A DNA stretch of 64,000 nt from Gimesia benthica (GCF_009720525.1 NZ_CP043930.1:3876501-3940500); one strand, 5' to 3'. Shown: positions 9,864 through 20,428, counted from the first letter of the stretch. A program made the numbers and translations. Notes: generated by a model not told the origin, from the letters alone.

Positions 9864-11348
9864 ATGCAAGACCGCATTATCTGTCAGGGAATTACTTTCG
9901 ACGATGTTCTGCTGCAACCAGCTTACAGCGAAGTCATGCCTTCGGAAGTCAGTGTTGCCAGCCAGCTTACCCGAAATATTCCTCTCAATGTTCCGATTAT
10001 CAGCAGTCCCATGGACACCGTGACTGAAAGCGATATGGCGATCGGCATGGCCCAGGAAGGGGGCATTGGGGTCATCCACAAAAACATGACGCCGGAACAG
10101 CAGGCAATGCAGGTGGACCTGGTAAAACGGAGCGAACACGGTGTGATTGTGGATCCGGTCACGCTGCCTCCCGAAGTTACAGTGGCGGAAGCTGCCGAAA
10201 TAATGAAGCGGAGAAACATCGGTGGGGTCCCTGTGACGCAAAATGGGAAGCTTGTGGGGATTTTGACGAGCCGTGACCTGCGGTTTCTCGATTCTCCCGA
10301 CACCCAGATATCTGAAGTCATGACGAAAGAAAAACTTGTGACGGCTGCGGAAGATACAACGCTTGAAGTGGCTCAGCGGATATTATTGGAAAATAAGGTC
10401 GAGAAACTTCTGCTGGTTGACGAAAATTATCAACTGAAGGGGCTGATTACGATCAAAGACATCGACAAGACGATGCAGTTCCCGCTGGCCTCCAAAGATT
10501 CACGGGGGCGGCTGCGAGTTGGAGCTGCGGTGGGTGTCCGAGATTATGATCGTGCCGCTTTACTGATTGAAAAAGGGGTGGATCTCCTGGTTGTTGACAG
10601 TGCCCACGGCCATTCCGGCAATGTGGTCCAGACCGTGAGAGAAATCAAAAAGCGATGGGACATCGATGTGGTTGCCGGTAATGTGGCGACCGAACAGGGT
10701 GCCCGAGACCTGGCGGATGCGGGAGCGGACGCGGTTAAGGTCGGCATCGGTCCTGGCTCAATCTGTACAACGCGAATTATCTCAGGCGTTGGTGTGCCGC
10801 AGTTAACTGCGATTTCCAATGCTGCCAAGGCACTGGAAGGAACAGGTATTCCGGTCATCGCCGATGGGGGAATTCGTTACAGTGGTGACATTGCCAAAGC
10901 TCTGGCAGCCGGCGCTCATACGGTAATGTTAGGAGGTTTGCTCGCCGGTCTGGACGAAAGTCCGGGTGAATTGATTCTTTACCAGGGACGCAGTTTCAAG
11001 CGTTACCGTGGCATGGGATCGATGGGGGCAATGGTCAAAGGCAGTAGCGAACGCTACCGTCAAAGTTCAGTTACACAAGACGGAAAGGATTCCGCCAAGA
11101 AACTGGTACCAGAGGGAGTAGAGGGACGCGTACCTTACAAAGGTCCGCTGCAGAATCTGCTCTATCAACTTGTAGGTGGACTACGGGCTGGTATGGGTTA
11201 TTTAGGAGTCCATTCTGTCGCGGAAATGCGAACCGAAGCCAAATTCATTCAGGTTTCAGCCGCAACGGTCAGGGAGAACCATCCGCATGATATTGCAGTC
11301 ACTCAGGAAGCACCGAATTACACAGCCGAACATTCACCCATGGAATAG
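9864..11348 (+). CDS. guaB: inosine-5'-monophosphate dehydrogenase
   Basis: A 494-residue IMPDH that oxidises IMP to XMP, the committed step of GMP synthesis. The TIM barrel starts with [16 protein letters not shown], is interrupted by two CBS domains (about residues 95-205; [16 protein letters not shown] and [16 protein letters not shown]), and resumes with the substrate loop [17 protein letters not shown] holding the catalytic Cys. The flap region reads [12 protein letters not shown] preceded by AAGGAG. The 3' end overlaps the next open frame by about 60 bp. Confidence 0.97.
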   Translation: MQDRIICQGITFDDVLLQPAYSEVMPSEVSVASQLTRNIPLNVPIISSPMDTVTESDMAIGMAQEGGIGVIHKNMTPEQQAMQVDLVKRSEHGVIVDPVTLPPEVTVAEAAEIMKRRNIGGVPVTQNGKLVGILTSRDLRFLDSPDTQISEVMTKEKLVTAAEDTTLEVAQRILLENKVEKLLLVDENYQLKGLITIKDIDKTMQFPLASKDSRGRLRVGAAVGVRDYDRAALLIEKGVDLLVVDSAHGHSGNVVQTVREIKKRWDIDVVAGNVATEQGARDLADAGADAVKVGIGPGSICTTRIISGVGVPQLTAISNAAKALEGTGIPVIADGGIRYSGDIAKALAAGAHTVMLGGLLAGLDESPGELILYQGRSFKRYRGMGSMGAMVKGSSERYRQSSVTQDGKDSAKKLVPEGVEGRVPYKGPLQNLLYQLVGGLRAGMGYLGVHSVAEMRTEAKFIQVSAATVRENHPHDIAVTQEAPNYTAEHSPME

Positions 11349-12519
11349 TTCGGGTAAGCGATATCTGCTGAGCCTGGCCCTGGTTCTGGGGCTCTCGCCA
11401 TTTACGATGGTCGAGGAAGCGTCTGCCGAGCAGGACCCCTTCCTCGGACAGAATCCTGTGCCTGCCAGCACGTGGGAAGAGCTGAAAAGCCGTTCTCCGG
11501 AACAGCGCTGGGAGACCCTGTCGCGCGACAGTAAACGTGAGCTGAAAAAACAGGAACGCAAAGAACGCCGCGAACAACGTAAGCAGGGCAAAAGCGACGA
11601 ACCGGAACAGACACCGGCCTTCCGTCCGATCCCGGACGACATGCCTGTGGCACCTGCGCCCGCCGCGGTTCAGGCTACTCCCACGGGAGTTAATCCTTTC
11701 GCGTCTGCCGGTCCCAGTACCCCTGTCAGCCCGGCACCTGCCGTCGAGCCGTTTAAAACCATTGGCCTGGAAGAGAACCCCTCAGCATCCCAGGCTCAGA
11801 ATGTACAATACAAGAGTGTGACACCCGGTCCGGCAGCCACACCGTCAAAGCAGATGGTACCTGTCTTTCCGGAAGCGGATGACGACAGCGGCAATTTTAT
11901 CATGACCCAGAAGAGCTACGACGGACTGGGCGATGACATTCCCAATGTGGATGGATTGCCTGCCGCACCGGAAGATCTGGAAGACGAAACACCGCACCTG
12001 TTGAAACGCATCTCCAACATCAAGCCGTTCTTCGACTACGAGCCTGATCCCGAGATCGCCAAGAACGAACCCTGCCGGAACCTGTGTCCCCGCCCCGATG
12101 GCAAACCCTGTAAAGCCCCGGATGAAGAAGGGGGCGCGATTCTGGAGTGCCCGCGGGAATTCAAACTGAGCAATGCTCCTTACCCGGGCCGGAACTTCTC
12201 GGAAAGTATCTACACCTGGGAAGCTTCGAACGTAAACTACAATCCTTTGTACTTCGAGGATCCCAACCTGGAACGTTACGGTCTTTCCCGTCGCGATCTC
12301 GTGCAGCCCTTTGTTTCCATGGGACGGTTTACCGGTCAGCTGATCGCGTTGCCTTACCAGATGAGCATCGACCCGCTTCGCAAGCGTATGTATCCCCTAG
12401 GATTCTATCGACCGGGCGAGCCGAATACTCCCAAACGGATCAACGGTGTTCCCTGGAATACCAAAGCCGCCATCACAGAGGGACTTACAGCAACCGGTCT
12501 GATCTTTATCCTGCCGTAA
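11287..12519 (+). CDS. exported planctomycete protein with Pro/Ala-rich linker and Cys-containing C-terminal domain
   Basis: A 410-residue exported protein. A hydrophobic segment at about 26-42 ([14 protein letters not shown]) followed by ASAEQ looks like a signal peptide with an extended n-region. Next come a basic coiled stretch ([20 protein letters not shown]), a long Pro/Ala/Thr-rich linker (about 110-235) and a C-terminal domain with [36 protein letters not shown] and [10 protein letters not shown]. That C-terminal pattern recurs in planctomycete surface proteins of unknown function (from memory). The ATG at 11287 lies inside guaB; a shorter non-ATG start near 11350 would also give a good signal peptide. 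Confidence 0.68.
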   Translation: MILQSLRKHRITQPNIHPWNSSGKRYLLSLALVLGLSPFTMVEEASAEQDPFLGQNPVPASTWEELKSRSPEQRWETLSRDSKRELKKQERKERREQRKQGKSDEPEQTPAFRPIPDDMPVAPAPAAVQATPTGVNPFASAGPSTPVSPAPAVEPFKTIGLEENPSASQAQNVQYKSVTPGPAATPSKQMVPVFPEADDDSGNFIMTQKSYDGLGDDIPNVDGLPAAPEDLEDETPHLLKRISNIKPFFDYEPDPEIAKNEPCRNLCPRPDGKPCKAPDEEGGAILECPREFKLSNAPYPGRNFSESIYTWEASNVNYNPLYFEDPNLERYGLSRRDLVQPFVSMGRFTGQLIALPYQMSIDPLRKRMYPLGFYRPGEPNTPKRINGVPWNTKAAITEGLTATGLIFILP

Positions 12520-12584
12520 GCTGAAGCAGAGTTCCTCGAGGACGCGTCGGCGGTTGCCGAAGCAGCAGCAATTCGATATTCTCT

Positions 12585-12625
12585 AAACACATCCTGACTC
12601 AATCGGTCAGGATGTGTTTTTGTTT
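12585..12625 (+). terminator. rho-independent terminator
   Basis: A perfect 14-bp inverted repeat (AAACACATCCTGAC / GTCAGGATGTGTTT) with a 7-base loop, followed by TTGTTTT. It ends the transcript of the exported-protein gene that stops at 12519, and perhaps the whole operon from psd. Confidence 0.92.
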
Positions 12626-12671
12626 TATCTATGCTTCGAGCTGTTCTGTTTCAGAGAGTGAACTTCGTCCC

Positions 12672-13076
12672 ATGTCCCGCGATTCTTTGAACCACGTTTC
12701 TTCCGCCTCCCATGATCTGGCGGATGATATTGTCCGCCGCGTCGCCAATGTTGTTGGTGAAGCCGAAGCAGCCACCAAGCCTCTGGAACTGGATCCATAT
12801 CGCAGTCAGCTGTTCGAACTGTTTGTGATGGCTGACGCCGCAGGCTTCGTCGCCGAAGATGCGGAAATCGATCTCACGGCTGACAACCTTTGTCGTGAAC
12901 TGGCAGCTCTGTGGGGGCTGACGGAGGTGACCCAGGATGCGATGGCCGCCCAGTCGAAGATTCCTCCGGAACAGCTGGGAAAACTGCGGGCACTCTGGTC
13001 CGTATTGCGGCTCTGGATGGAATGGGACTACGCCTGGAAACGTTGGGAAGAGTTTCATCCCCGTCAGGGCAGCTAA
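12672..13076 (+). CDS. hypothetical acidic helical protein
   Basis: A 134-residue soluble protein, largely alpha-helical and acidic, with Trp-rich C-terminal helices (LWSVLRLWMEWDYAWKRWEE). ATG at 12672 is chosen; the frame upstream overlaps the preceding terminator. No signal peptide and no recognised domain. It stands alone and converges with the glycosyltransferase gene, leaving a 10-bp gap. Confidence 0.62.
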   Translation: MSRDSLNHVSSASHDLADDIVRRVANVVGEAEAATKPLELDPYRSQLFELFVMADAAGFVAEDAEIDLTADNLCRELAALWGLTEVTQDAMAAQSKIPPEQLGKLRALWSVLRLWMEWDYAWKRWEEFHPRQGS

Positions 13077-13086
13077 GCGCCCGGAC

Positions 13087-14208
13087 TCAGTCACAGAGTT
13101 CCTGCCAGCAGGCCTCCATGTTGCGGCTGGCCCGTTCGCTGGTAAAGCGTTCTTCTGCTCGCTGTCGCGCGTGCTGCGCGATGCTTTGACTTAGACTCTG
13201 GTCATGCAGTAAGCGCTGTATCGCTGTGGCGAGTGCCGTTGCCTCGCCGGGAGGTACCAGCAGTGCAGAGCGTTCGTGGTCAACGATTTCACAAGTCCCA
13301 CCTACGTCTGTTGCGACCAGAGGCAGACCGCTGGCGATCGCTTCCAGCAGGACGCGTCCCAGTGGTTCCTGTTTGGCCGGATGGACGAGCAGATCCACTT
13401 CGTTCATCAGACAGGGGATGTCATCACGGTATCCCAGCCGGTGCAGGCGACCTGCCAGACCGGGTTGTGCAAATGTAGTATCCAGGGCATGGTCGAAATC
13501 GATGCTTTCCTGTTTCTGTGAATGCCGTTCTCCAACCAGGACAAAATGTGTCTGCTGATCCCCCTGCTCTGCCAGCAGTCGGGCCGCTTCTGCCAGAACA
13601 TCTTGTCCCTTACGTAAGCCGATCTGGCCGATAGTCAGGCAGAGACGCGTGTCGGTTGGGAGACCCAGTTCCTGTTTCAGTGCGCCCGTGGCAGGCTGAG
13701 GTTGAAATCGTTCGCAGTCGACGCCGTTATAGCAGACGCTGACAGTCTCCGCATTCAGGCCCCGGGCGATATGAAAATCACGGGTGGCGTGGGAGACCGC
13801 AAACAGCCTGCGGTTCCGGTTGAGATCCCGGATGGCAGCGCGACTCAGTTTGATGATGTCCCGCAAATGCCCCGAGCAGGGAACCGGCAACTGTTCTGCG
13901 AAGGCTCCCGTCAGTCGCGCCATGGACAGGCTGTTGGCGTGCAGCAGATCGAAGTGCTGCGCCTGTAACACAGGGAGTAACTGTTCCAGCACCGCTTCCC
14001 GCGGCAGTCTCAGTCCCTGTTCGTCATGAAACTGGACTGGATGACAGGGGATGTCGAGCGATGTCAGGCGCTGCAGCAGGGGACTGTCGGCAAGACAGAA
14101 GGCGGTGAATTCAAATGACCGGCCATGCAACTGTTGGAGCATGGCCAGCATGGAATGTTCGCCTCCGTTCAGAGAACCGAACTCAAACAGGAGTGCGATC
14201 TGTTTCAC
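13087..14208 (-). CDS. glycosyltransferase family 4 (GT-B) protein
   Basis: A 373-residue GT-B enzyme, predicted to transfer a sugar from a nucleotide donor in the synthesis of an exopolysaccharide, lipopolysaccharide or glycoconjugate. The N-terminal acceptor half contains LLHANSLSMARLTG. The donor half contains LCLTIGQIGLRKGQDVL, HFVLVGE and the diagnostic E-x7-E region KQEPLGRVLLEAIASGLPLV followed by ATDVGGTCEIV. It starts 3 bp after the stop of the TIM-barrel gene at 14212, so the two are co-transcribed. The specific sugar cannot be read from sequence. Confidence 0.88.
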   Translation of the reverse strand: MKQIALLFEFGSLNGGEHSMLAMLQQLHGRSFEFTAFCLADSPLLQRLTSLDIPCHPVQFHDEQGLRLPREAVLEQLLPVLQAQHFDLLHANSLSMARLTGAFAEQLPVPCSGHLRDIIKLSRAAIRDLNRNRRLFAVSHATRDFHIARGLNAETVSVCYNGVDCERFQPQPATGALKQELGLPTDTRLCLTIGQIGLRKGQDVLAEAARLLAEQGDQQTHFVLVGERHSQKQESIDFDHALDTTFAQPGLAGRLHRLGYRDDIPCLMNEVDLLVHPAKQEPLGRVLLEAIASGLPLVATDVGGTCEIVDHERSALLVPPGEATALATAIQRLLHDQSLSQSIAQHARQRAEERFTSERASRNMEACWQELCD

Positions 14209-14211
14209 GTC

Positions 14212-15186
14212 TCATTCTACTTTCGGAAGCTGATCGAGTTGCGCCTTGAGAACGGCTTCCCGTGTTTTCCGCAGGCCGGTTTTCGCGACTTCCAGCGGGT
14301 CCTGTTCCCAGTACTCGCGGTTAAACAGTTCCAGCGAGAGCACGCCCCGGAAGCCGGCCTGGTGAATCATGCGGAAGATGTCGGTGAGCGGTGCCACGCC
14401 GTCGCCGGGATAAACGCGGTGTGCGTCGTTGATGGTTTCGCGTGGAGGATCGGCGGGGTAGTCATTCACATGGAAGACCTGAATGGCTGAGCCGCTGAGC
14501 AGCCCCAGTCCGGCGAAATCGGAGCCCCCTTTGTAGATGTGATACACGTCCGGGAGCAGACAGGCTTTGGGGTGGCCGCTTTCAATGGCGACAAACATCG
14601 ATTCCCCCAGTCGCGAGAGGGACTCGGAGAAGCCCCAGACCTCGACCTGCGGAACGACCTGCATCTGATCGCCCAGTTCGAGCAGGGCGCGATACCGTTT
14701 GGCTGCTGCGAACAGGTCCAGATCCGATTGTTTGGTGGCGCCAACCGGAGGCGCAGCCATGCGGATGCCGCCGATCTGCTGGAGTGTGTCCATATCCCGT
14801 TTGGCCTGTTCGAGCCCTGCTTTGCGCTGCGCGTCATCATCGACGATCCACTGGGCGAAGCCGATAGCGCTCTCGACCGTCAGGCCGGCATCTTCAATCC
14901 GTTTGCGGAGATCCTTGAGTGAACCCCCTTCTTTTACATACTGATCGATGTCCCGCAGCCAGGGCTCGATGGCATCGTAGCCGGCACTGGAAGTGAGGTT
15001 GATCTGCTCGACGATCCCCAGTTTCTGACCGCGGACGGTGCTGGTATTAAAGCAGTAGGCGAACGGTTCAGCCGCAGATCGCTGGCGCTCCGTTTTCCCG
15101 GCGAGGGCGGGTGTGGAGGAAAGACCAGCGGCCAGCAGACCGCCTGTGGCAGCCAGCATTTCACGTCGATTGAGGTTGGTTTGCAT
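14212..15186 (-). CDS. Tat-exported sugar phosphate isomerase/epimerase-like TIM-barrel protein
   Basis: A 324-residue protein of the xylose isomerase-like TIM-barrel superfamily (AP-endonuclease 2 fold). It carries a twin-arginine signal (NRREMLAATGGLLAAGLSS, cleaved near ALAG), so it is exported folded to the periplasmic space. Barrel features include CFNTSTVRGQ, VESAIGFAQWIV, conserved-looking metal ligands in VEVWGFSES and HVNDYPADPPRE, and GVLSLELFNREYW near the end. Such proteins are numerous in planctomycetes and are thought to act on sugars or inositols. The substrate is unknown. It is the first gene of a pair with the glycosyltransferase. Confidence 0.85.
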   Translation of the reverse strand: MQTNLNRREMLAATGGLLAAGLSSTPALAGKTERQRSAAEPFAYCFNTSTVRGQKLGIVEQINLTSSAGYDAIEPWLRDIDQYVKEGGSLKDLRKRIEDAGLTVESAIGFAQWIVDDDAQRKAGLEQAKRDMDTLQQIGGIRMAAPPVGATKQSDLDLFAAAKRYRALLELGDQMQVVPQVEVWGFSESLSRLGESMFVAIESGHPKACLLPDVYHIYKGGSDFAGLGLLSGSAIQVFHVNDYPADPPRETINDAHRVYPGDGVAPLTDIFRMIHQAGFRGVLSLELFNREYWEQDPLEVAKTGLRKTREAVLKAQLDQLPKVE

Positions 15187-15256
15187 GGGGGTGGTTCCGG
15201 TGGGATCGTTGTCAGGAAAGTTTATCCCTTAAAACTACCGGACGGGGGGACCATTT

Positions 15257-16753
15257 TCAACCTGTTCCCATGCCACGATCAAAGGCTTCCAGATCCCGCT
15301 GGAAGAGGCTCATCACTTTATGCAGCGTTTCCCGGTTGATTTTCCAGCTGGGATTATCAACCGTATAGCGATTGCAGTGATCGACGAGCAGTCGATACAG
15401 GAACTTAAACAGGTGCCGGGGGACCCGTAACTGGGCGAACTGTGCAATGAGTTCCTGTTCCGAGATGGACTCATCAAACATGTCACGAATGGAAATATCC
15501 GTTTTGTGATCTGCCGTGCAGGCCCGGATGCGGTCGCTGGCGACGTCGTACAGCGATTCGCCGGTCCAGTCCAGTGAGGTGATCAGGTTCTGCTTATCCA
15601 GCCGCGAGCGCTCGTAGAATTCTTTCTCTTCACGCTGCAGGTAGTAGACCACGTCTGAGGGGAGCAGCAGTTTGAAGGCGACTCCCGGATGTTTGAGCAG
15701 TTTGTTATCGAACATCGGCCAGAGCAGATCCCGCATGCGTTCTGCAGAGCCGTTGACCAGGTGAGGTTCGTCGACCCGGTCCACCAGGATCACGATATTT
15801 TCGAATCCCATTTTTTTGAGGATCGTCTGAAACTTGGTGAGCAGTTCGTAGCGGTCATCGCTGCGATCCCGGCAGGGAATCGGTTGACCGGCGAGTTCTC
15901 TGCGTTCGATGCGCGAGAGGATTTTACGCAGGGCATTCGACAGATGATCAAAGACCCGCACCTCGCGTGAAACCCGCCAGGATTTCCACATCAGTGTGAG
16001 TTGTTTCCAGAGCCAGGGAGTCCAGCCGGCAAACATGATCAGCCAGATCCACCACTTCTGGAAGTCCTTCCAGTTGCCGAGGTAGAAGACCAGGGCGACC
16101 GTCACGATGGTCACCAGGAAGCCGAGGCCACGTTCCCATTCGGTTTTCCAGTAACTGAATTTCAAACGTTTGCGGAGCCGGTTCCAGCGCTGGACGGCCG
16201 GCATATCCAGACTGTGATCATAAAAGGCAGCCAGCAGCAGCAGATCCCGTTTTTCCAGATGGGTCAGGCTGTTGATCTGCGCCTTGGTCACCGAGCGGAT
16301 ATTGTTCTCTTCCGTATTGTCGGGCTCGATCATTTCGCCGATCAGCTGGGTCACCCCCAGCGAGAGGATGGCATCCATGTGGTCCCAGAGTCGCCAGTGG
16401 GAGAGCAGTCGTTCGGGGCGACGATTGCGGCCCGAGTACCGCTCGCGGAAGCAGTCCAGGAACGGATTGAAGTCATCGTACTCAATGACGAAGACGCGGT
16501 TTTCCGGATGCTGGGCATTGTGTTTCTGCAGCTGTTCGATCATCTGCATCCGGATGGCGGTTTTCCCTGCTCCCTTTTCGCCGAACACAACCGAAGTGGA
16601 AGGGTTGGCGGGATTGGAAAATATTTTATCCCAGACCGGGTGGTGAGTGCCGTTCAGACAGAATTCCTTGAAAACGTGATCGCTCTGGGCGTCTTCCTGA
16701 CCGAAGGGGTTTTCCTTGATCCCGTGGTGATCTAAAAATTGCTGAACTTTCAT
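15257..16753 (-). CDS. membrane-associated P-loop ATPase (KAP-like)
   Basis: A 498-residue STAND/KAP-like NTPase. It has Walker A FGEKGAGKTAI (Lys64), two closely spaced hydrophobic helices at about 208-255 (LGFLVTIVTVALVFYLG, WIWLIMFAGWTPWLW) between the P-loop and Walker B, and a Walker B region NIVILVDRVDEPH at about 318-330, where Asp and Glu could act in catalysis. A membrane insertion inside a P-loop domain is the hallmark of KAP NTPases; the N-terminal HHGIKENPFGQEDA also resembles Sll1717-type ATPases. Base composition is like its neighbours, so it does not look recently acquired. Function unknown; transcribed alone. Confidence 0.72.
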   Translation of the reverse strand: MKVQQFLDHHGIKENPFGQEDAQSDHVFKEFCLNGTHHPVWDKIFSNPANPSTSVVFGEKGAGKTAIRMQMIEQLQKHNAQHPENRVFVIEYDDFNPFLDCFRERYSGRNRRPERLLSHWRLWDHMDAILSLGVTQLIGEMIEPDNTEENNIRSVTKAQINSLTHLEKRDLLLLAAFYDHSLDMPAVQRWNRLRKRLKFSYWKTEWERGLGFLVTIVTVALVFYLGNWKDFQKWWIWLIMFAGWTPWLWKQLTLMWKSWRVSREVRVFDHLSNALRKILSRIERRELAGQPIPCRDRSDDRYELLTKFQTILKKMGFENIVILVDRVDEPHLVNGSAERMRDLLWPMFDNKLLKHPGVAFKLLLPSDVVYYLQREEKEFYERSRLDKQNLITSLDWTGESLYDVASDRIRACTADHKTDISIRDMFDESISEQELIAQFAQLRVPRHLFKFLYRLLVDHCNRYTVDNPSWKINRETLHKVMSLFQRDLEAFDRGMGTG

Positions 16754-17085
16754 CGGATCTTACTTATCTGAAGTGAACGTGCTTAAATTCCTGATTCCAA
16801 GCGACTTAGGTAACACCGCCCTGTTGGGAACATCGAGAAAGCATGCTGTCCGGCCCGCCACTGTGCTACTCTGTCAAAATGAGCAGACTGGGCAATCGTG
16901 TTGTTACTAAAACATAGGTCATAGATCAGGAAAATGTAAGTCATCGGCGTGGGTCCGCCGGAAAATAGTGATTGATTTTCAGTTAGGAATTCATAGCACC
17001 TCTTGCAAGATGAGACGTGTTTCAAGAGAATCCAGTTTTATGATGTCTCCAGGGGGAGTACGTCGTTTCTGTTTTGTGTTGAAGG
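16754..17085. other. intergenic region between ATPase and CNNM genes
   Basis: 332 bp between divergent genes. It contains an 80-codon minus-strand frame (16783-17025) without coding character, and is otherwise of mixed composition with no clear promoter motif. A Shine-Dalgarno-like AGGGGGAG at 17051-17058 lies too far upstream of the TTG start codons of the next gene to serve them. Confidence 0.35.
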
Positions 17086-18102
17086 TTGATACCTAAGTTG
17101 AACTGGCTTCCCATTCTCGGCGCGTTGGCATTGTTTGCGATCGGCCTCCGCCTGTCAGCCCTGTTCAGTGGATCCGAGACCGGCTTCTACCGCGTCAGTT
17201 TCCTGCGTCTGAATATCGATGCCAACGAAGGCGATCCGATTGCCCAGCGGCTCTGCTGGTTTGCTCAGAACCCCAGCTACTTTGTCGCGACGACACTCAT
17301 TGGCAATAACCTGGCGAATGACCTCGTAACCATTGCGATCTCGATGGGCATTGCTGCGGTTTTTCAGGAGTCCGGCGGCAGGGCAGAGATTGTGACGACG
17401 ATTCTCTTTACGCCGCTCATCTTCATTTTCGGGGAGCTGGTGCCTAAGAACCTGTATTACCGGGCGCCGACCATGCTGCTTAGACGCTACTGTCGGTGGT
17501 TCGATTTCTTTTACCGTGCGTTCTGGCTCGTCAGCGTTCCCCTGGTAGCGATCACTCGGCTGCTGGAACAGTTTTCACCGGATCGTAATAAACCCGCGCA
17601 GCTGGTGCTGGGACGACAGCGGCTGGTGAAGGTACTCGAAGAGGGGCACCTGGAGGGGATTTTAGGCAATGCACAGAAACAGCTGGTACGGGGTATGTTC
17701 AATACCGCAGCCCAGTCGGTGCGGAAGGTCATGATTCCCCAGGCAGAGATCAAGGGAGTCACCCGGAGCACCGATACCGCAGACATTATTCAGATGGCAC
17801 AGCAGAACCAGATTTCCTTCATTCCGATTCGCGCTGCGCATCAGAGTGAGTGGACCTCTTATATCAAGCTGGTGGATCTGATAACGTCGCCCTCGCCGAT
17901 CATTCCAGCCGTCTATAATATGCCGCGACTTCAGATCGATTACAGCATGCTTGAGGCGTTGTATGTAATGCGGAATTCCTCCTCCGCATTTGGTGCAATC
18001 TATAAAGATAATATGCAGATCGGCATCGTCAGCCAGCTGGATCTGGTGCGGGCCCTCTGTTCTTCGAATGGTCCTCTGCTGATGACTGGTTCGACGTTCT
18101 AA
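17086..18102 (+). CDS. CNNM (DUF21) membrane protein with CBS pair (CorC/HlyC-like)
   Basis: A protein of about 338 residues with the DUF21/CNNM transmembrane domain (about 1-160): FSGSETGFYRVS, NNLANDLVTIAIS and IFGELVPKNLYYR are family landmarks. A degenerate CBS pair follows (about 205-330; VMIPQAEIKGV, GIVSQLDLVRAL). CNNM/CorC proteins take part in Mg2+/Co2+ efflux or resistance. No ATG suits the start: TTG at 17086 (MIPKLNWLP) or TTG at 17098 are the options, and an upstream ATG frame stops before them. The protein lacks the C-terminal CorC_HlyC transporter-associated domain. Confidence 0.82.
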   Translation: MIPKLNWLPILGALALFAIGLRLSALFSGSETGFYRVSFLRLNIDANEGDPIAQRLCWFAQNPSYFVATTLIGNNLANDLVTIAISMGIAAVFQESGGRAEIVTTILFTPLIFIFGELVPKNLYYRAPTMLLRRYCRWFDFFYRAFWLVSVPLVAITRLLEQFSPDRNKPAQLVLGRQRLVKVLEEGHLEGILGNAQKQLVRGMFNTAAQSVRKVMIPQAEIKGVTRSTDTADIIQMAQQNQISFIPIRAAHQSEWTSYIKLVDLITSPSPIIPAVYNMPRLQIDYSMLEALYVMRNSSSAFGAIYKDNMQIGIVSQLDLVRALCSSNGPLLMTGSTF

Positions 18103-18320
18103 ACCGTGTGGGGCAGGCCCAAAATGAGTGGATTGCGGGATTGTGCCCGGCGCCGTACAATCGACGCCCTCTGAGAGAACAGGCCCTCTGCCGGTACAGA
18201 ATTCCACGTTTTCGGGTGATGCGCGGCTGTTTCAGCTGAACCCCGCGAGGGATCGGGTGTCTGTTCTGATTACAGTAAGTGAATTTTGTCTGATTTCCAT
18301 TAACCTCAGTCGGGAATATT

Positions 18321-20366
18321 ATGCCACAACGTCGCATCCTGGTCACCGCGGCCCTGCCTTACGCCAATGGTGACATTCATATTGGCCACCTCGTGGAATA
18401 CATCCAGACCGATATCTGGGTGCGATTTCAAAAGCTGCGCGGCCATGAATGTCGATTCTTCTGCGCCGATGATACGCATGGCACCGCAATTATGATTCGC
18501 GCCCGCCAGGAAGGCCGCTCGGAAGAAGCATTGATTGCTGATGTCCGCGAGAAACATATTGCCGACTTCACTGGTTTCAATATTGAGTTCGATAATTACG
18601 GCAGTACGAACAGCGAACAGAACCGCAAGGTCTGTCATCAAATCTGGTCGTCATTGCGCGAAGCCGGACTGGTTCACGAAAAGGAAGTCACGCAGCTGTT
18701 CGACGTGCAAGAGAATACATTCCTGGCAGACCGCTTTGTGAAGGGAACCTGTCCCAAGTGTAAGGCGACCGACCAGTACGGCGATAACTGTGACAAGTGC
18801 GGCAGTACCTACACGCCCGCCGATCTGATCGATCCGGTCAGTACATTGTCCAACACGACACCGGAACTGCGGACCGCCAGCCATCTGTTCGTGCGTATTG
18901 AAGACCTGCACGGCTTTCTCGATGAATGGACGCAGTCAGGCCATCATCTACAGTCTGAAGTGGCCAATTATCTCAAAGGTCATTTTCTGGGTGATCCGCT
19001 GCGGGACTGGGATATCTCCCGCCCTGCCCCTTATTTCGGTTTTGAAATTCCGGACAGCCCGGGCAATTTCTGGTACGTCTGGTTCGACGCGCCCATCGGT
19101 TACATCGCCTCCACACTCGAATGGTGTGAGAACAATAACGAAGACTTCGATAAGTGGTGGAAAAATCCGGAAACCGAAGTGCACCACTTCATCGGCAAAG
19201 ATATCACCTACTTCCATACACTCTTCTGGCCGGCAATGCTTAAGACATCGGGTTTCAATCTGCCCGAGAAGGTACACATTCACGGGTTCCTGACTGTGGA
19301 TGGCGAGAAAATGTCCAAATCCAAGGGGACCTTCGTCAAAGCCGCCACGTATCTGAATCACCTCGACCCTGCCTGCCTGCGTTATTATTACGCTTCGAAG
19401 CTGGGGTCGAGACTGGATGATCTCGATCTGAACCTCGACGAATTCGTACAGAAAGTGAATTCGGATCTGGTCGGGAAGGTCGTCAACCTGGCGAGCCGGA
19501 GTGCAAAGTTCGTCGCCCAGACTGGACTCTCCTCTGCTTACCCGGATGACGAGGGGCTGTTCGAATATGGTGCCAGTCGCAGCGAAGCCATCGCGACGGC
19601 CTACGAGAACTGCGATTATAACGGCGCGATGAGAGAGATCCTCGCGCTGGCAGACCGGGCCAACAAATACGTTGAAGATCAGAAGCCATGGGAACTGCGG
19701 AAAGACGAAGATCGTCAGCAGGAACTGCAGGACATCTGCACGATTGCCCTGAACCTGTTCCGGCAGATTGTGGTGTATCTGACTCCCGTACTGCCCCGCC
19801 TGTCAGGTCAGACGGGCGAATTACTGAATGATCCCATTACCAGCTGGGACCAGGCTCAGACGCCGCTGACAGGGACCTCTGTCAGTAAGTTCCAGCATAT
19901 GTTTAAACGAATTGAAGAAAAACAGGTAGACGCTATGACTGAAGAAGCAAAGGAAGATGCGGTAGCCGCCGAGAGTGAAGTTGCGGCCTCGCAGTGGAAC
20001 GACAGTGGGGATGCCCTGGAAGCGGAACCGATGTCGGAAGAGTGCACGATCGATGATTTCGTGAAAGTCGATCTGCGTGTGGCTCGCATCGTGGAAGCCA
20101 ACTCGGTTCCTGAAGCGAACAAGCTGCTGCAGCTGACACTCAGCCTGGGTGGCGATGAACGCCGGAATGTATTTGCCGGTATCAAAGCAGCCTACGAGCC
20201 GGAAGAGCTGATCGGTCGGCTGGTGATCTGCTGTGCGAATCTGAAGCCGCGTAAAATGCGGTTCGGAACCAGCGAAGGAATGGTGCTGGCTTCAGGGCCT
20301 GGTGGAAAGGACGTCTTTCTGCTGTCTCCCGATGAAGGCGCCGTACCCGGACAGCGCGTGCACTGA
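18321..20366 (+). CDS. metG: methionyl-tRNA synthetase with C-terminal tRNA-binding domain
   Basis: A 681-residue class I MetRS that charges tRNA-Met. It shows the HIGH motif ([13 protein letters not shown]), a zinc knuckle of four Cys ([17 protein letters not shown]), the KMSKS loop ([11 protein letters not shown]), the anticodon-binding helical domain (about 390-540), an acidic Ala/Glu-rich linker (about 535-570) and a C-terminal OB-fold tRNA-binding domain ([26 protein letters not shown]) that dimerises the enzyme. Length matches E. coli MetRS (677). ATG at 18321. A terminator follows the stop. Confidence 0.97.
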   Translation: MPQRRILVTAALPYANGDIHIGHLVEYIQTDIWVRFQKLRGHECRFFCADDTHGTAIMIRARQEGRSEEALIADVREKHIADFTGFNIEFDNYGSTNSEQNRKVCHQIWSSLREAGLVHEKEVTQLFDVQENTFLADRFVKGTCPKCKATDQYGDNCDKCGSTYTPADLIDPVSTLSNTTPELRTASHLFVRIEDLHGFLDEWTQSGHHLQSEVANYLKGHFLGDPLRDWDISRPAPYFGFEIPDSPGNFWYVWFDAPIGYIASTLEWCENNNEDFDKWWKNPETEVHHFIGKDITYFHTLFWPAMLKTSGFNLPEKVHIHGFLTVDGEKMSKSKGTFVKAATYLNHLDPACLRYYYASKLGSRLDDLDLNLDEFVQKVNSDLVGKVVNLASRSAKFVAQTGLSSAYPDDEGLFEYGASRSEAIATAYENCDYNGAMREILALADRANKYVEDQKPWELRKDEDRQQELQDICTIALNLFRQIVVYLTPVLPRLSGQTGELLNDPITSWDQAQTPLTGTSVSKFQHMFKRIEEKQVDAMTEEAKEDAVAAESEVAASQWNDSGDALEAEPMSEECTIDDFVKVDLRVARIVEANSVPEANKLLQLTLSLGGDERRNVFAGIKAAYEPEELIGRLVICCANLKPRKMRFGTSEGMVLASGPGGKDVFLLSPDEGAVPGQRVH

Positions 20367-20390
20367 TTTAAAAAACGAACGAAGTCGATT

Positions 20391-20428
20391 CAGGCCAGCC
20401 GGATGTTCTCCGGGTGGCCTGTTTTGTT
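20391..20428 (+). terminator. rho-independent terminator of metG
   Basis: A 12-bp stem with one mismatch (CAGGCCAGCCGG / CCGGGTGGCCTG) and a 7-base loop, followed by TTTTGTT. It ends just before the stop codon of the convergent gene at 20432. Confidence 0.87.

Noticed and set aside
16783-17025. 80-codon minus-strand frame upstream of the ATPase
   Set aside because: Cys/Ser/Phe-rich with no coding character; probably chance.
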